A DNA stretch of 64,000 nt from Halobacillus naozhouensis (lineage in GTDB: Bacteria > Bacillota > Bacilli > Bacillales > Halobacillaceae), in the NCBI RefSeq assembly GCF_029714185.1, contig NZ_CP121671.1:2418001-2482000 (forward strand). The letters run 5' to 3'. Shown here one piece after another: positions 36,897 through 49,247 of the stretch. Both the position numbers and the translations under genes were made by a program. How positions within the stretch are numbered: position 1 is the stretch's first letter; the number at the start of each line of letters is the position of its first letter. The notes below the pieces were generated by a model. That model was not told where the DNA came from. It searched no databases and worked only from the letters and a program-made list of their open reading frames with translations.

Positions 36897-37568
36897 CTAA
36901 TAATCAGATGTTCCTGTGCCCCCGTTGACAATAGCAATTCCGGCGCTTGCCCCAATACGAGTTGCTCCCGCTTCAATAACAGCTCTAACACCTTCGTAAT
37001 CGCGCACACCACCAGAAGCTTTCACACCTAAGTCCGGGCCCACAGTTTTCCGCATCAGGCTGACGTCTTCAACCGTTGCGCCACCGCCTGAGAAACCTGT
37101 TGATGTTTTAACAAAATCGGCTCCGCCATCTTTAGTTAATTGTGAAGCTGTAACTTTTTCTTCATCAGTCAGCAGGGAAGTCTCAATAATCACCTTTACT
37201 AGTGCCTTGCCTTTAGCCTCATTTACAACGGCTTCAATATCAGCTTGTACAGCTGCGGTATTTCCTGATTTCAATTCACCGACATTTATCACCATATCCA
37301 CTTCTGTGGCACCGTTTTTAATAGCCTGGCGTGTTTCAAATACTTTTGTCTCTGTTGTCGTTGCACCTAGGGGAAAGCCAATAACGGTACATACTCTTAC
37401 GTCTGTACCCTGTAGCAATTGTGAACTATATTCCACCCAGTAAGGGTTTACACAAACAGACATAAAGCCATGTTCTTTTGCCTCATTGCAGATTTCGGTA
37501 ATCTTATCTTTAGAAGTATCTGGTTTTAGCTGTGTATGATCAATCATTTTTGCTAGATTTTGTTCCAT
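36897..37568 (-). CDS. deoC: Deoxyribose-phosphate aldolase
   Basis: The 223-residue class I aldolase cleaves 2-deoxyribose-5-phosphate to glyceraldehyde-3-phosphate and acetaldehyde in deoxynucleoside catabolism. The motifs [11 protein letters not shown] and [14 protein letters not shown] hold the catalytic lysines, including the Schiff-base Lys, and VKASGGVRD follows. The 288-bp gap to rpsU shows no clear gene and no strong terminator. Confidence 0.96.
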   Translation of the reverse strand: MEQNLAKMIDHTQLKPDTSKDKITEICNEAKEHGFMSVCVNPYWVEYSSQLLQGTDVRVCTVIGFPLGATTTETKVFETRQAIKNGATEVDMVINVGELKSGNTAAVQADIEAVVNEAKGKALVKVIIETSLLTDEEKVTASQLTKDGGADFVKTSTGFSGGGATVEDVSLMRKTVGPDLGVKASGGVRDYEGVRAVIEAGATRIGASAGIAIVNGGTGTSDY

Positions 37569-37664
37569 AGAAATTTATCCCTCCATTTAGTTGTCCGTAC
37601 ATCTCTTTTATAATAGCATGTCATATTAGAAAAAGCGAGTATCCTGAAAGGGCATTTATAACCT

Positions 37665-38420
37665 TCATGGTAGTTCTTCTATTTGATAAGACAGACTGGA
37701 TAGAAAATATAGTGGAGCGGTTTCCATTCGTAAAATTCTCGGTCCTAATCGTACAGGAAGGAAGTCTGATAAGAAGAGTTGATCTGCTTCTTCAGGAGTA
37801 AATCCGCCTTCTGGACCGAATAGAATAATCACGCTCTGTCCCCTCTTTACCTGTTGTAATTGCTCCGCCAATGAACGGTGATTTTCCGATCGTGCTTCTC
37901 TCTCATACGCGATCATTTTTACGTCATACTGGTAGCTCTGCCTGATCAGCTCTGTCATGGACATAACATCAGATACGTCTGGAATTGTGGACCGCTCAGA
38001 CTGTTCGCTCGCTTCCTTGGCTATTTTTTGGAGCCTGGAAATTTTCTTCTTCGCTTTCTTTGCATCCCACTTTACCACCGACCGTTTCGCTTCAAAAGGA
38101 ATAAAGGAGCAAGCACCAAGTTCCGTGCCCTTTTGAACGACTTGTTCGAGCTTATCCCCTTTTCCGAGACTTTGAACGATCGTGACTTTTACCGGAAGTT
38201 CTTTATCCTCTGTTACCCATTCCCTCACAGCACCCGTTACCTTTTCACCTGGTGCGATCTTATCGATTTCACATAAAGCCGGGCCATGAACAGGATGGAT
38301 ACAGATAAAAGCGTCTCCTTCCTGCATTCTCATCACCCTAGTCATATGATGGACATCATCACCTTTAATGACTACGCCATCTTCTGTCCAATTCGTTCGA
38401 TCCACAAAATAACGCTGCAT
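37665..38420 (-). CDS. rsmE: 16S rRNA (uracil1498-N3)-methyltransferase RsmE
   Basis: The 251-residue SPOUT methyltransferase has an N-terminal PUA-like domain and a C-terminal knot with GPEGGFTPEEAD and LGPRILRMETAP, the SAM-binding signatures. KRSVVKWDAKKAKKK in the middle is the basic rRNA-binding part. It is the second gene after prmA, with a 7-nt gap. Confidence 0.95.
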   Translation of the reverse strand: MQRYFVDRTNWTEDGVVIKGDDVHHMTRVMRMQEGDAFICIHPVHGPALCEIDKIAPGEKVTGAVREWVTEDKELPVKVTIVQSLGKGDKLEQVVQKGTELGACSFIPFEAKRSVVKWDAKKAKKKISRLQKIAKEASEQSERSTIPDVSDVMSMTELIRQSYQYDVKMIAYEREARSENHRSLAEQLQQVKRGQSVIILFGPEGGFTPEEADQLFLSDFLPVRLGPRILRMETAPLYFLSSLSYQIEELP

Positions 38421-38427
38421 GGTTAAA

Positions 38428-39372
38428 TCACCTTATTTTCGGCTTTTTAGCTATGATAGAAATCCAATCTTCCATTCGGTTCGTTTCCACAATCTCAAAC
38501 CCGGACTCTTGAAGCCGGTTCTTTACGAGGTCTTTTTTTCCCTCAATTATTCCTGAAGTGATAAAATACCCATCAGGTTGCAGCAAACGATAGGCATCGT
38601 CTACAAACTGGACAATAATTTCCGCAAGTATATTCGATACAATTAAGTCTGGTTCGATGGTTACTTCATGTAGAAGGTTATTTTTAGCCGATGTTACCTG
38701 ATGTGCAACTTGATTTAACTTCGCATTATTCATCGTACTCTTCACGGCTACTTCATCAAGGTCAAACGCATGGACATGGTCTGCTCCTAGCAGTACCGAA
38801 GCTACACTCAAAACTCCTGATCCTGACCCAACGTCGAGAACAATATCATCTTTCGCTAAATACTGCTCTATGGCTTGCAGGCTTAAGACTGTTGTTGGAT
38901 GAGTACCTGTTCCAAATGCCATCCCGGGATCCATTTCAATAATTAACTCATCACTTTGTACGGGTGTATAGTTTTCCCATGTCGGGATGATCGTAATTTT
39001 TTCAGAAATCTTTACTGGTTTATAATATTTCTTCCATGCGGTAGCCCAGTCTTCTTCATGAATTTCGTTAAGTGTCACATCATTATGCCCAATGTCGATG
39101 TCAAACATCTTTAAGTTGTTAACCGATTGTTTAATTGCATCAACTGTCTCGGATAAAAAACTATTTACTGGTAAATAGGCCTTCACATGGACCCCTTCCT
39201 CGGGGTAATCTTCTGGATTCAATTCATAGATCTCACCAAACCCTGTTTCCCCTTTATCCATATCCTGAGGGTCTTCTATCACCACACCGCTAGCTCCCGA
39301 CTCATGCAGGATATTGGAAACGGGCTCAATTGCTTCATTTGTGGTGTGAATACAAACTTCAGACCATTTCAT
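38428..39372 (-). CDS. prmA: Ribosomal protein L11 methyltransferase PrmA
   Basis: The 314-residue enzyme trimethylates ribosomal protein L11. It has an N-terminal substrate-recognition domain and a class I methyltransferase domain with DPGMAFGTGTHPTT, VLDVGSGSGVLSVAS and SNILAEIIVQ. It lies downstream of the dnaJ terminator and begins the prmA-rsmE pair, the usual order after dnaJ in Bacillales. Confidence 0.96.
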   Translation of the reverse strand: MKWSEVCIHTTNEAIEPVSNILHESGASGVVIEDPQDMDKGETGFGEIYELNPEDYPEEGVHVKAYLPVNSFLSETVDAIKQSVNNLKMFDIDIGHNDVTLNEIHEEDWATAWKKYYKPVKISEKITIIPTWENYTPVQSDELIIEMDPGMAFGTGTHPTTVLSLQAIEQYLAKDDIVLDVGSGSGVLSVASVLLGADHVHAFDLDEVAVKSTMNNAKLNQVAHQVTSAKNNLLHEVTIEPDLIVSNILAEIIVQFVDDAYRLLQPDGYFITSGIIEGKKDLVKNRLQESGFEIVETNRMEDWISIIAKKPKIR

Positions 39373-39407
39373 AATTGATCAACTCACTTCTTTAAGATTA
39401 TGTACAA

Positions 39408-39479
39408 AAAGAGTGCCAGGAACTTTGGCACAGGTAGTATTCCATAAGCTACCGATTCATCCACGTCCAGACACTCTTT
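39408..39479 (-). terminator. Compound terminator after dnaJ
   Basis: A long-range 8-bp stem (AAAGAGTG at 39479-39472 with its complement at 39415-39408) encloses two smaller stems (GGTAG/CTACC and TGCCA/TGGCA). U5 follows on the minus strand. It ends the hrcA-grpE-dnaK-dnaJ operon. Confidence 0.7.
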
Positions 39480-39491
39480 CATTAATAAATA

Positions 39492-40619
39492 TCATTCACC
39501 TTTAAATGCACGTTTCATTCGATCAAAAAAGTTCCCATGCTGCTCTTCTGTTACCTCATTGCCACTAATTTCACTAAATTCTCTAATTAGCTCACGTTGA
39601 CGATCTGTCAGATTTTTCGGCGTAATTACACGCATCTTCACATGCTGATCTCCATGACCGCGGCCAAGGACATTTGGAGAACCTTTATCTTTCAAACGGA
39701 ACGTCTTACCTGTTTGCGTTCCAGCCGGCACCTTAAGTTTAACCTTCCCATGCACAGTTGGCACCTCGATTTCATCCCCTAAGGCAGCTTGGGCAAATGT
39801 TAATGGCATTTCACAAAAGATGTGGTCCTGTTCACGTTCAAAAAATTCATCTGGCTGCACACGAATAACAACAAACAGATCTCCTGCTGGGCCACCGTTG
39901 ACACCGTCTTCCCCTTTGCCAGGTACACGAATCTGCTGTCCTTCGTCAATACCTGCAGGAATATCGATGTGTATTTTGTTTCGTTTCGTTACACGCCCAT
40001 CTCCTCCGCAAGTATTACATTTTTCTTTAACGATCTGACCGCTTCCTTGGCAATGATGGCACACTCTTCGGTTTACAACGCGGCCAAATGGCGTGTTTTG
40101 TTCCTGGTTAATCTGACCGCTTCCCTGACAGTGTGAACAAGTCTCTGGTGAGGTTCCAGGCTTAGCACCCGATCCTTCACATGTATCACACGTTTCTTCG
40201 ACAGGAAGCTCAACATCTGTACTCTTACCAAAGATGGCTTCTTCGAACTGCAGCGTCATAGAGTACTGGAGGTCCGCCCCTTTGCGTGGAGCATTAGGGT
40301 CTCGACGACGTCCGCCGCCTCCGAAGAACATATCGAAAATATCTCCGAAGCCGCCAAAGTCTTCGCCGCCGCCTCCGAAACCACCAAATCCTTGGCCTTG
40401 CGGGCCGGCATGACCAAATTGATCATATTGGGTACGTTTCTGTTGGTCACTCAGTGTTTCATAAGCTTCTTTAGCTTCTTTAAATTTATCAGATGCATTT
40501 TCTTCTTCACTGACATCTGGGTGATATTTACGTGCTAGTTTACGGTAGGCCTTCTTAATATCCTGTTGAGAAGCATCCTTAGATACACCTAGCACTTCAT
40601 AATAATCACGTTTACTCAC
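39492..40619 (-). CDS. dnaJ: Chaperone protein DnaJ
   Basis: The 375-residue class A J-protein stimulates the DnaK ATPase and delivers clients. It has a J domain with HPD at 33-35, a Gly/Phe-rich linker (about 75-105), a zinc domain with four CxxCxGxG repeats (about 145-210) and C-terminal substrate-binding domains. The start is GTG at 40619 (M-S-K-R-D-Y). It is separated from dnaK by a terminator hairpin. Confidence 0.97.
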   Translation of the reverse strand: MSKRDYYEVLGVSKDASQQDIKKAYRKLARKYHPDVSEEENASDKFKEAKEAYETLSDQQKRTQYDQFGHAGPQGQGFGGFGGGGEDFGGFGDIFDMFFGGGGRRRDPNAPRKGADLQYSMTLQFEEAIFGKSTDVELPVEETCDTCEGSGAKPGTSPETCSHCQGSGQINQEQNTPFGRVVNRRVCHHCQGSGQIVKEKCNTCGGDGRVTKRNKIHIDIPAGIDEGQQIRVPGKGEDGVNGGPAGDLFVVIRVQPDEFFEREQDHIFCEMPLTFAQAALGDEIEVPTVHGKVKLKVPAGTQTGKTFRLKDKGSPNVLGRGHGDQHVKMRVITPKNLTDRQRELIREFSEISGNEVTEEQHGNFFDRMKRAFKGE

Positions 40620-40714
40620 TTGTTGATCACTCTCCCAGGCGCTATTACATAAGATTTATATTAACATTCTCGTTTAGTTTTAAGCAAATAGTTCATCACT
40701 AAAGCATACGTGAA

Positions 40715-40751
40715 AAAAGTCAAAGTCAAGAAGATCCTGACTTTGACTTTT
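40715..40751 (-). terminator. Terminator between dnaK and dnaJ
   Basis: A perfect 14-bp stem (40715-40728 with 40738-40751) is followed by a U-run on the minus strand. It should reduce dnaJ transcription relative to dnaK or require a dnaJ promoter in the 95 bp that follow. Confidence 0.88.
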
Positions 40752-40764
40752 CGTTTCAACCTGC

Positions 40765-42618
<1,854 letters not shown>

Positions 42619-42631
42619 TTATCTTATCAAT

Positions 42632-43180
42632 TTATTGATTTACTTTTACCATAGCCGGTCGGATAACCCGATCGTTTAAACGATAGCCTTTTTGCAGCTG
42701 TTCTACAACTACATTGGACTCAAAGTTGTCGTCCTCAACTTGCATCACTGCTTGATGTAAATTTGGATCAAACTCTTCCCCTTGAGCTGGGATTTCCTCG
42801 ACACCCTCTTTGACAAGAGCCTCCAGGAATTGGTCATACACCATCTTCATTCCATTCGCGAAGTTTTGGGCTGTATCTCCATCCACTTCGACTTGCAAAG
42901 CTCTTTCAAAATTATCAAGGACCGGGATCAGCTCTTCAACAATTGATTGCGATCTATACTTTCGATCCGCTTCTCTTTCCTTTGAAGTTCGGCGGCGAAA
43001 ATTATCATAATCAGCCTGAAGTCTGAGCAAACGATTCTGAACTTCTTCCTTTTCTTGCTGAAGCTGTGACAGCTCGTCAGAGGATTCCTCAGTCTCGGAC
43101 TGTTCCCTATCAAATTCAACTGTTTCTTCATCAGTTTCTGGTTCAATGATTTCTTGTTCTTGTTGATCTTTTTCTTCCAC
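42632..43180 (-). CDS. grpE: Nucleotide exchange factor GrpE
   Basis: The 182-residue DnaK exchange factor has a long, very acidic N-terminal coiled coil (Glu, Asp and Gln up to about residue 60) and the signature [15 protein letters not shown] followed by the beta domain with [15 protein letters not shown]. The start is GTG 43180 with AAGGAGGTG upstream. Confidence 0.96.
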   Translation of the reverse strand: MEEKDQQEQEIIEPETDEETVEFDREQSETEESSDELSQLQQEKEEVQNRLLRLQADYDNFRRRTSKEREADRKYRSQSIVEELIPVLDNFERALQVEVDGDTAQNFANGMKMVYDQFLEALVKEGVEEIPAQGEEFDPNLHQAVMQVEDDNFESNVVVEQLQKGYRLNDRVIRPAMVKVNQ

Positions 43181-43328
43181 GACTTACACCTCCTTGGTTC
43201 TTATTCACCGTTATTGACTATAACATGAAAAAATATCCGAAGAAAAGCAAAGGCGGCCAGATTTATATCCTGTATGCTAACAGGCAAGTGTGTGCCACTG
43301 CTATTCCGAAAAAGCAATAGACAAAAAG

Positions 43329-43361
43329 AAGCGATGGGAGCCTTTCATCCCATCATCGCTT
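43329..43361 (-). terminator. Partial terminator between hrcA and grpE
   Basis: A bulged stem (AAGCGATGGGA at 43329-43339 with 43348-43361, three unpaired bases) is followed by CTTTTTG on the minus strand. It may set the ratio of repressor HrcA to the downstream chaperones, or act as an RNA processing site. Confidence 0.65.
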
Positions 43362-43381
43362 GTAAAACTTAAAGGCATAGA

Positions 43382-44398
43382 TTAATACCAACCTTTAAAT
43401 GTTTCTGTCATATGCTTGGATAAAACACTTAACAATGAAATCACCCGATTGTACTCCATACGTGTTGGACCGAGCAAAGCAATCGTCCCAACCTGCTCGT
43501 TTCCAAGGGTATAGCTTGCGGTGATCAGGCTGCAATTTTGCATAGCATCAAAAGGATTCTCATGTCCAATCCGAACATGAAGACCTTGTTCGCCTGACCT
43601 CAACAAATCTGCCATTTCATTCTCCTGTTCGATTGTAGCAAAGAGCGAACGAACTTTCTCAAGATCCTTGAACTCAGGCTGTGTGAGTATATTGGTTTTC
43701 CCCCCAATATAAAGCTTAGCTGGCTGTTCATCCATCAAAGCAGCTTGCATATATTTAAATGCCTGCTCATCCATGTGCTCCCTGACTAACTCTCGAACTT
43801 CAAATTGGAGTTTTTCATGCAAATGGATTAGTGGAACACCGCGCAAACGCTCATTTAAAATGTTAACCATTTTCTCAAGCTGAGCCGGCTTCATTTCAAC
43901 AGGGACATTGAAAGCTCTGTGTTCAACATGACCTGAATTCGTAACTAAAATGGCGATTGCAGACTGTTCATTAAGTGGTACAATCTGCAACTGCTTCAAC
44001 TTTGTTTCGAATACTTCGGGGCCGAGTATGATCGACGTATAATTAGTCAAATCAGATAAAATCCCGGCAGATTTCTGTACGACCCGTTCGAACTCCATCA
44101 TACGATCCTTAAATGCCTCTCTGATTGTTTTTACCTCTTTGTTTGATAGTCGCAACGGAGATAAAAGATGATCGACATAAAAACGATAACCTTTCTCTGA
44201 TGGTACCCGTCCCGAAGAAGAATGAGTTTTTTCAAGATAACCCATTTCCTCAAGGTCTGCCATTTCATTACGTATGGTAGCTGAACTATAGGTTACAGCA
44301 TCTTTTTTTGAAATTGACCGCGAGCCTACTGGCTGTGCAGTCAGGATGAAATCATCAATAATCACTTGCAGGATTAACAATTGTCTATCAGTTAACAT
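43382..44398 (-). CDS. hrcA: Heat-inducible transcription repressor HrcA
   Basis: This 338-residue repressor binds the CIRCE operator just upstream of its own gene and relies on GroEL for activity. It has an N-terminal winged HTH (AQPVGSRSISK and SATIRNEMADLEEMGYL) and a GAF-like/insert C-terminal region with LGPTRMEYNRVISLL. The ATG has AGAGGTGAT upstream. Confidence 0.97.
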   Translation of the reverse strand: MLTDRQLLILQVIIDDFILTAQPVGSRSISKKDAVTYSSATIRNEMADLEEMGYLEKTHSSSGRVPSEKGYRFYVDHLLSPLRLSNKEVKTIREAFKDRMMEFERVVQKSAGILSDLTNYTSIILGPEVFETKLKQLQIVPLNEQSAIAILVTNSGHVEHRAFNVPVEMKPAQLEKMVNILNERLRGVPLIHLHEKLQFEVRELVREHMDEQAFKYMQAALMDEQPAKLYIGGKTNILTQPEFKDLEKVRSLFATIEQENEMADLLRSGEQGLHVRIGHENPFDAMQNCSLITASYTLGNEQVGTIALLGPTRMEYNRVISLLSVLSKHMTETFKGWY

Positions 44399-44413
44399 CG
44401 ATGATCACCTCTG

Positions 44414-44440
44414 TTAGCACTCGAATTGAGTGAGTGCTAA
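44414..44440. promoter_or_regulatory. CIRCE operator
   Basis: A perfect CIRCE element, TTAGCACTC, 9 bp, GAGTGCTAA, lies 16 bp before the hrcA start and just after the promoter. HrcA binding here represses the whole dnaK operon at normal temperature. Confidence 0.97.
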
Positions 44441-44450
44441 ATCTAATAAT

Positions 44451-44479
44451 AAATTATCAAAAGGGTGTTGAGATGTCAA
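44451..44479 (-). promoter_or_regulatory. Sigma-A promoter of the hrcA operon
   Basis: A perfect TTGACA (44479-44474), a 17-bp spacer and TAATTT (44456-44451) on the minus strand are followed directly by the CIRCE operator, which would therefore cover the transcription start. Confidence 0.75.
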
Positions 44480-44497
44480 CGAATTTCCTTTGATTTT

Positions 44498-45637
44498 TCA
44501 CGAATCAAGCAAAAATTCCTGAAAAACCTCATTACCCAATATTTTCCCTTTATCTGTTAAACGAATGCTGTCATCCCCCACTGTAAGGAGTCCACGCTCC
44601 TTTAATTTAGGTACAGCATCTTTAAATACTTCATTAACAGTTCGTGAGTATTTACCTTTAAAGTGTTTTAAAGAAACGCCGCTTGCTTTACGTAAACCCA
44701 GAAACATCTCTTCCTCCATTTGCTCTTTCAATCCTACCGGCTCTTCATGCAGGATGGGACGGCCATTCGCCTTTGCTTGCTTTACGTATGCCGGTAAAGG
44801 ACGGATGTTTATCGTTCGTTTTCCTGGCACATAGCCATGGGACCCTGCCCCAATCCCGTAGTAGTACTCATTATTCCAGTATGTCAAGTTATGCTTACTT
44901 TCAAAACCTGGCTTGGCAAAATTGCTAATTTCATATTGATTGACACCTTGATCAGCAAGTTTCCTTTGCAGCAACTCATACATTTCAGCCTCGTCATCTT
45001 CAGGGGGTTTAACGAGCGTTCCCTTCTTATACCTTTGATAAAAGACTGTCTTTGGTTCAATTTGGAGAGAGTAAGAAGAGTAATGCGGAAGCCCAAATTG
45101 GAGAGCCTCGTCAATTGTTTCTTCAAATGCCCCCACCGTTTGTCCTGGTAAGGCATACATCAAATCAATACTTATATTCGTTAGTCCCGCCTGGATGAGA
45201 CGATCAACATTCGTATACACATCTTTGACTTGATGCACTCTGCCAATCTTTTCAAGCATGTCATCATCAAAAACTTGGACTCCTAACGATATTCGATTAA
45301 CTCCGTATGCTTTGAGAAGCTTCACTTTTTCCAGATCCAAATCTCCAGGGTTAGCTTCAAACGTGTATTCTTCACACGCTGGAATATCAAAGTGCTCATC
45401 AATCATTCTCAACAGTCTTTCTAACTGACTGAGAGTAACTACGGTTGGCGTTCCTCCACCAACAAAAATCGTCTTCACCCTGGCTTTACCACCTGGAATG
45501 TAAGTGTGTATCTCCTGATAAAGAGCCTCCATGTACTCATCTGCTAATCGTTCGTTATAGAAGAACTTTGTAAAATCACAGTAATGACAGATCTGTTGGC
45601 AAAAAGGGATGTGAATATATGCGGAGGGGATTGTCAT
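44498..45637 (-). CDS. hemW: Radical SAM haem chaperone HemW
   Basis: The 379-residue radical SAM protein has the cluster motif C-x3-C-x2-C as CQQICHYC (Cys13, Cys17, Cys20), EANPGDL for SAM contact and a C-terminal HemN_C-like domain. It was long annotated as oxygen-independent coproporphyrinogen oxidase, but this branch inserts haem into respiratory proteins. Its place between lepA and hrcA is conserved. AAAGGTGG precedes the ATG. Confidence 0.94.
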   Translation of the reverse strand: MTIPSAYIHIPFCQQICHYCDFTKFFYNERLADEYMEALYQEIHTYIPGGKARVKTIFVGGGTPTVVTLSQLERLLRMIDEHFDIPACEEYTFEANPGDLDLEKVKLLKAYGVNRISLGVQVFDDDMLEKIGRVHQVKDVYTNVDRLIQAGLTNISIDLMYALPGQTVGAFEETIDEALQFGLPHYSSYSLQIEPKTVFYQRYKKGTLVKPPEDDEAEMYELLQRKLADQGVNQYEISNFAKPGFESKHNLTYWNNEYYYGIGAGSHGYVPGKRTINIRPLPAYVKQAKANGRPILHEEPVGLKEQMEEEMFLGLRKASGVSLKHFKGKYSRTVNEVFKDAVPKLKERGLLTVGDDSIRLTDKGKILGNEVFQEFLLDS

Positions 45638-45701
45638 GGTGTTCCACCTTTCATAAGGAAAACCGCAAGATACGATCTCCTGCGGTCTTTACCTGCTCTT
45701 A

Positions 45702-47516
45702 TTAATCATCATTAATCTCTAATACAGACATAAATGCTTCTTGCGGTACTTCTACAGAACCGACCATCTTCATACGTTTTTTCCCTTCTTTTTGTTTTTC
45801 AAGAAGTTTACGTTTACGTGAGATGTCTCCGCCATAACATTTGGATAATACATTTTTCCTCATCGCTTTAATCGTGGTGCGGGCAACAATTTTATTGCCA
45901 ATTGCTGCCTGCACTGGCACTTCAAATTGCTGACGAGGAATTAGTTTTTTTAACTTTTCAGCAATGATTTTACCACGTTCGTACGCAAAATCACGGTGCA
46001 CGATGAAAGAGAGAGCATCGATTGTATCGCCATTAAGTAAAATATCCATTTTCACAAGATTAGATGCTCGATAACCAATCAAGTCGTAATCAAATGAAGC
46101 ATAACCTTTCGTCTGTGACTTCAATGAATCAAAGAAATCATAAACAATTTCAGACAATGGAATATCATAGACAACATTCACTCGATTATCATCAAGATAT
46201 TGCATGTCCATAAAATTCCCGCGTTTGCGCTGGCAAATTTCCATTACAGGCCCAACATAATCATTGGGTACCATAATGGTTGCTTTAACGTACGGTTCCT
46301 GGACATCTTCAACCTTCTGATGATCAGGCATCATAGATGGATTATCGACTTCGATTTCTTCTCCATCCGTTAACGTAACCTGATAGATCACACTCGGTGC
46401 GGTAGTGATCAGGTCAATTTTGTATTCACGCTCAATCCGTTCTTGAATAATTTCCATGTGGAGCATTCCCAAAAATCCGCAACGGAAGCCAAACCCAAGG
46501 GCCTGAGAGGTTTCTGGTTCAAATTGAAGTGAAGAATCGTTTAACTCCAATCGCTCAAGCGCATCTCTTAAGTCATTATAATTATTAGCATCCACAGGGT
46601 ATAGTCCACAGAATACCATCGGATTCAGTTTCTTATAACCCGGCAGCGGGGTTTCTGCTGGTCGAGCAGCTGAGGTAATCGTATCCCCTACCCGTGAATC
46701 ACCGATATTTTTTATAGACGCTGTTAAATAGCCTACATCACCAACATGAAGTTCTTTTAACGAGGTTGGTGTCGGTTTGAAAACGCCTACCTCATTCACT
46801 TCAAATTCTTTTCCTGTAGCCATCATCTTGATTTTATCGCCAACTTTTATAGAACCCTCGCGAACACAAGTATAAGCTACTACTCCGCGATACGAATCGT
46901 ACAGCGAGTCAAAAATCAGCGCTTTAAGAGGATCATCTGCATTTCCTTCAGGAGCAGGAATATCTGTTACAATCCGCTCTAAAATTTCATCAATCCCTAC
47001 TCCTTCTTTTGCCGATGCTAAGATGGCATCTGAAGCATCAATACCGATAACGTCCTCAATCTCTTGTTTTATCCTCTCCGGATCTGCACCAGGGAGATCA
47101 ATTTTATTAATGACCGGGATGATCTCCAGGTCATTCTCCAACGCTAAATATACATTTGCTAACGTCTGGGCTTCAATTCCCTGAGCAGCATCTACAACTA
47201 GTATGGCTCCCTCACATGCAGCCAGACTGCGGGACACTTCGTATGTAAAATCGACATGTCCAGGGGTATCTATTAAATGAAACGTATAATCCTGTTGATC
47301 ATTGGATGTATAGTTCAGTTGAACAGCATTAAGTTTAATGGTTATGCCCCGCTCGCGTTCAAGGTCCATCGCATCTAAAAATTGTTCTTTCATTTGTCTT
47401 TGTGTTAAAGCTCTTGTTTTTTCAAGAATCCGGTCAGCCAATGTCGATTTCCCATGATCGATATGGGCAATAATCGAGAAGTTACGGACCCTTTCCTGTC
47501 TAGATTGACTTGTCAA
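45702..47516 (-). CDS. lepA: Elongation factor 4 (LepA)
   Basis: The translational GTPase (about 604 residues) acts in ribosome back-translocation or 30S biogenesis. GTPase motifs are [20 protein letters not shown] and [10 protein letters not shown], followed by domain II, III and the LepA-specific C-terminal domain with [26 protein letters not shown] 47516 is preferred because TAGGAG lies 8 nt before it; ATG 47522 is 2 nt from the same site. Confidence 0.96.
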   Translation of the reverse strand: MTSQSRQERVRNFSIIAHIDHGKSTLADRILEKTRALTQRQMKEQFLDAMDLERERGITIKLNAVQLNYTSNDQQDYTFHLIDTPGHVDFTYEVSRSLAACEGAILVVDAAQGIEAQTLANVYLALENDLEIIPVINKIDLPGADPERIKQEIEDVIGIDASDAILASAKEGVGIDEILERIVTDIPAPEGNADDPLKALIFDSLYDSYRGVVAYTCVREGSIKVGDKIKMMATGKEFEVNEVGVFKPTPTSLKELHVGDVGYLTASIKNIGDSRVGDTITSAARPAETPLPGYKKLNPMVFCGLYPVDANNYNDLRDALERLELNDSSLQFEPETSQALGFGFRCGFLGMLHMEIIQERIEREYKIDLITTAPSVIYQVTLTDGEEIEVDNPSMMPDHQKVEDVQEPYVKATIMVPNDYVGPVMEICQRKRGNFMDMQYLDDNRVNVVYDIPLSEIVYDFFDSLKSQTKGYASFDYDLIGYRASNLVKMDILLNGDTIDALSFIVHRDFAYERGKIIAEKLKKLIPRQQFEVPVQAAIGNKIVARTTIKAMRKNVLSKCYGGDISRKRKLLEKQKEGKKRMKMVGSVEVPQEAFMSVLEINDD

Positions 47517-47700
47517 CTTCATCACTCCTACTAATTTCACACGCAGTCAACTAGCCTGATTATAGCAATAGGTGCACGAATATTCAATGCAAAGAGCAAA
47601 AGCGCAAGCGACCCGGTAAACACGATAGAGGAAATTCAACTAAGGATGGCTTCAAGGAAGTTCGTTAAGGTCACTCTTCAATGCATATAATTCCAAAAGC

Positions 47701-47736
47701 AAAACACAAGCCGCCCCTCCGGACGGCTTGTGTTTT
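47701..47736 (-). terminator. Intrinsic terminator after yqxA
   Basis: A perfect 13-bp stem (47701-47713 with 47724-47736) in an AT-rich frame lies immediately past the yqxA stop codon and closes the gpr/spoIIP/yqxA transcript. Confidence 0.85.
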
Positions 47737-47737
47737 A

Positions 47738-47989
47738 TCAAGTTTTCACAAAATCTGAGAAAAACATAAGAACAAGGTCAACTCCCGCTCCAACTCCAGT
47801 TCCTATCCCTACCGCTACATCAACAATAAACGGAGTCTCCTCTTCAGCCATCTCAGGGGTGCACGACTTTTCAAGCTGTAAACTAGTTTTTTGAGAAGAA
47901 GTTGGTTCAGTTAAGGATTGGCTCGTTCCAAATAAAGCACCGGCCGCGAATAATAGCATGCATACAAGTAAGATCAAAAGCCCCCTCAT
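47738..47989 (-). CDS. yqxA: DUF3679 family protein, YqxA-like
   Basis: The 83-residue protein has an N-terminal hydrophobic signal or anchor (about 3-21), a polar middle, and a second hydrophobic stretch from about 54 to 76. Weak similarity to YqxA (DUF3679) plus its place between spoIIP and lepA, where B. subtilis has yqxA, support the call. It is shorter than the 113 residues of the B. subtilis protein. Function is unknown. Confidence 0.75.
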   Translation of the reverse strand: MRGLLILLVCMLLFAAGALFGTSQSLTEPTSSQKTSLQLEKSCTPEMAEEETPFIVDVAVGIGTGVGAGVDLVLMFFSDFVKT

Positions 47990-48004
47990 ATCGTTTCCCC
48001 CTGA

Positions 48005-49165
48005 TTATGAATCTGATGATACTTTCTCTGCCTTCTGCCAGTAGTAATCACTAAACACTTCTGCCATTGCATCTGCTGTCCGGTACGCCTCATCCAAACT
48101 ATTATATTTGCCCCCAAATTCAATTAACAATGCTCTGCCAAATAAATCTTGATTGTATATACCATTTGACCCACTACCTTTTTTAGTAAGAACGCCCCGG
48201 CTCAATCCAGGATATTGCTTTTCCATCATTTGATGGAGTTCTGTAGCAATTTTTAAATTTTTTTCATAATCCGGATGCTTTGCTCCTATTACAAAAATCG
48301 TTCGAGCATAAGTTTCTCCATCAATCTCCGTCGTGGTAACATCCCTAGGTACACTATCTCGGTGAAGGTCAAAAATATACTTGATGTCATCGTTTGTGGC
48401 AATGGCTTCTTTAACGACTGATCTTGAAGCAGCATATGAACCTATTCCTTTTTCATTTGCTGTAGTAGTGATATCTGATTGACTCACTTTTGTTCCAATG
48501 CCGTTGGCTTCCAGTGCTTCCTTAAGACGCTCACCTACTTTTGTGATATTTACTTTATCGTGAAAGGCATGCTTTGTTCCTTCTGGTAAATGTGGAAAGA
48601 ACGATTCGCGATTGTGTGTAGAATAAATAAATACTACATTACGATCCCCTGTATCTTTTTTGTTGTCTTTTTCTGGTGGCGGTACCTTTTCATTGTTTTC
48701 TGGTTCTACAGCTTCCCTGTCTTGTAACACAACATCGAGCGGTGGTTGTGATTCTACCGGCAAGTTCGTGTAGTTGGTTCCTTCCCCTGCAATAATAATT
48801 TCACTATTATAGGAGGATAGGCCAGGGATCTCCCTCCCAAGAAGACTTCGAGGGTCATTCGGGGTTACGCTCGTCAGCATTTTAAAAGACAAATGCGAAA
48901 GGCTCGGAAGGTCTGCCCCTTCCGGATGAGCATTGGCATAAATTTTATTTTCCATTTCAAATAAATATAAGAAGTCACTTCCTTCAAGCTGTGTAGTAAA
49001 GTTCTGGATGGTTTCTGAATAAAGGCGATACGTCGTTTTGGCACCTGTAAGAATTCCGATCCCGATAAATAACAGCAACAAAATGGCTAAAGACAGGACA
49101 AGCCACTTAGACCAGCGTTTTATGTAGTTTCGACCTTTTTTTGGATACTTTTTGATCGGTGACAT
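48005..49165 (-). CDS. spoIIP: Stage II sporulation protein P
   Basis: The 386-residue membrane-anchored peptidoglycan amidase/endopeptidase works with SpoIID and SpoIIM in septal thinning and engulfment. It has a basic cytoplasmic tail, one membrane segment (about 20-43), and an amidase domain with FIYSTHNRESFFPHL, FDLHRDSVPR and LIEFGGKYNSLDEA, which hold the zinc ligands. It is downstream of gpr, as in B. subtilis. It shows that the organism forms endospores. Confidence 0.95.
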   Translation of the reverse strand: MSPIKKYPKKGRNYIKRWSKWLVLSLAILLLLFIGIGILTGAKTTYRLYSETIQNFTTQLEGSDFLYLFEMENKIYANAHPEGADLPSLSHLSFKMLTSVTPNDPRSLLGREIPGLSSYNSEIIIAGEGTNYTNLPVESQPPLDVVLQDREAVEPENNEKVPPPEKDNKKDTGDRNVVFIYSTHNRESFFPHLPEGTKHAFHDKVNITKVGERLKEALEANGIGTKVSQSDITTTANEKGIGSYAASRSVVKEAIATNDDIKYIFDLHRDSVPRDVTTTEIDGETYARTIFVIGAKHPDYEKNLKIATELHQMMEKQYPGLSRGVLTKKGSGSNGIYNQDLFGRALLIEFGGKYNSLDEAYRTADAMAEVFSDYYWQKAEKVSSDS

Positions 49166-49247
49166 CGCTCTGATCCTCTCCCTATTTTAAACTCTAGTAA
49201 ATGGTATGTTAGAGAGAGGAATCATAGAACGAAATCTCTAATGATTA

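Noticed and set aside
47592..47630. Possible dispersed repeat with AGCGCAAGCG near the lepA promoter
   Set aside because: Only one short degenerate stretch is visible in this window, so a repeat family cannot be supported.
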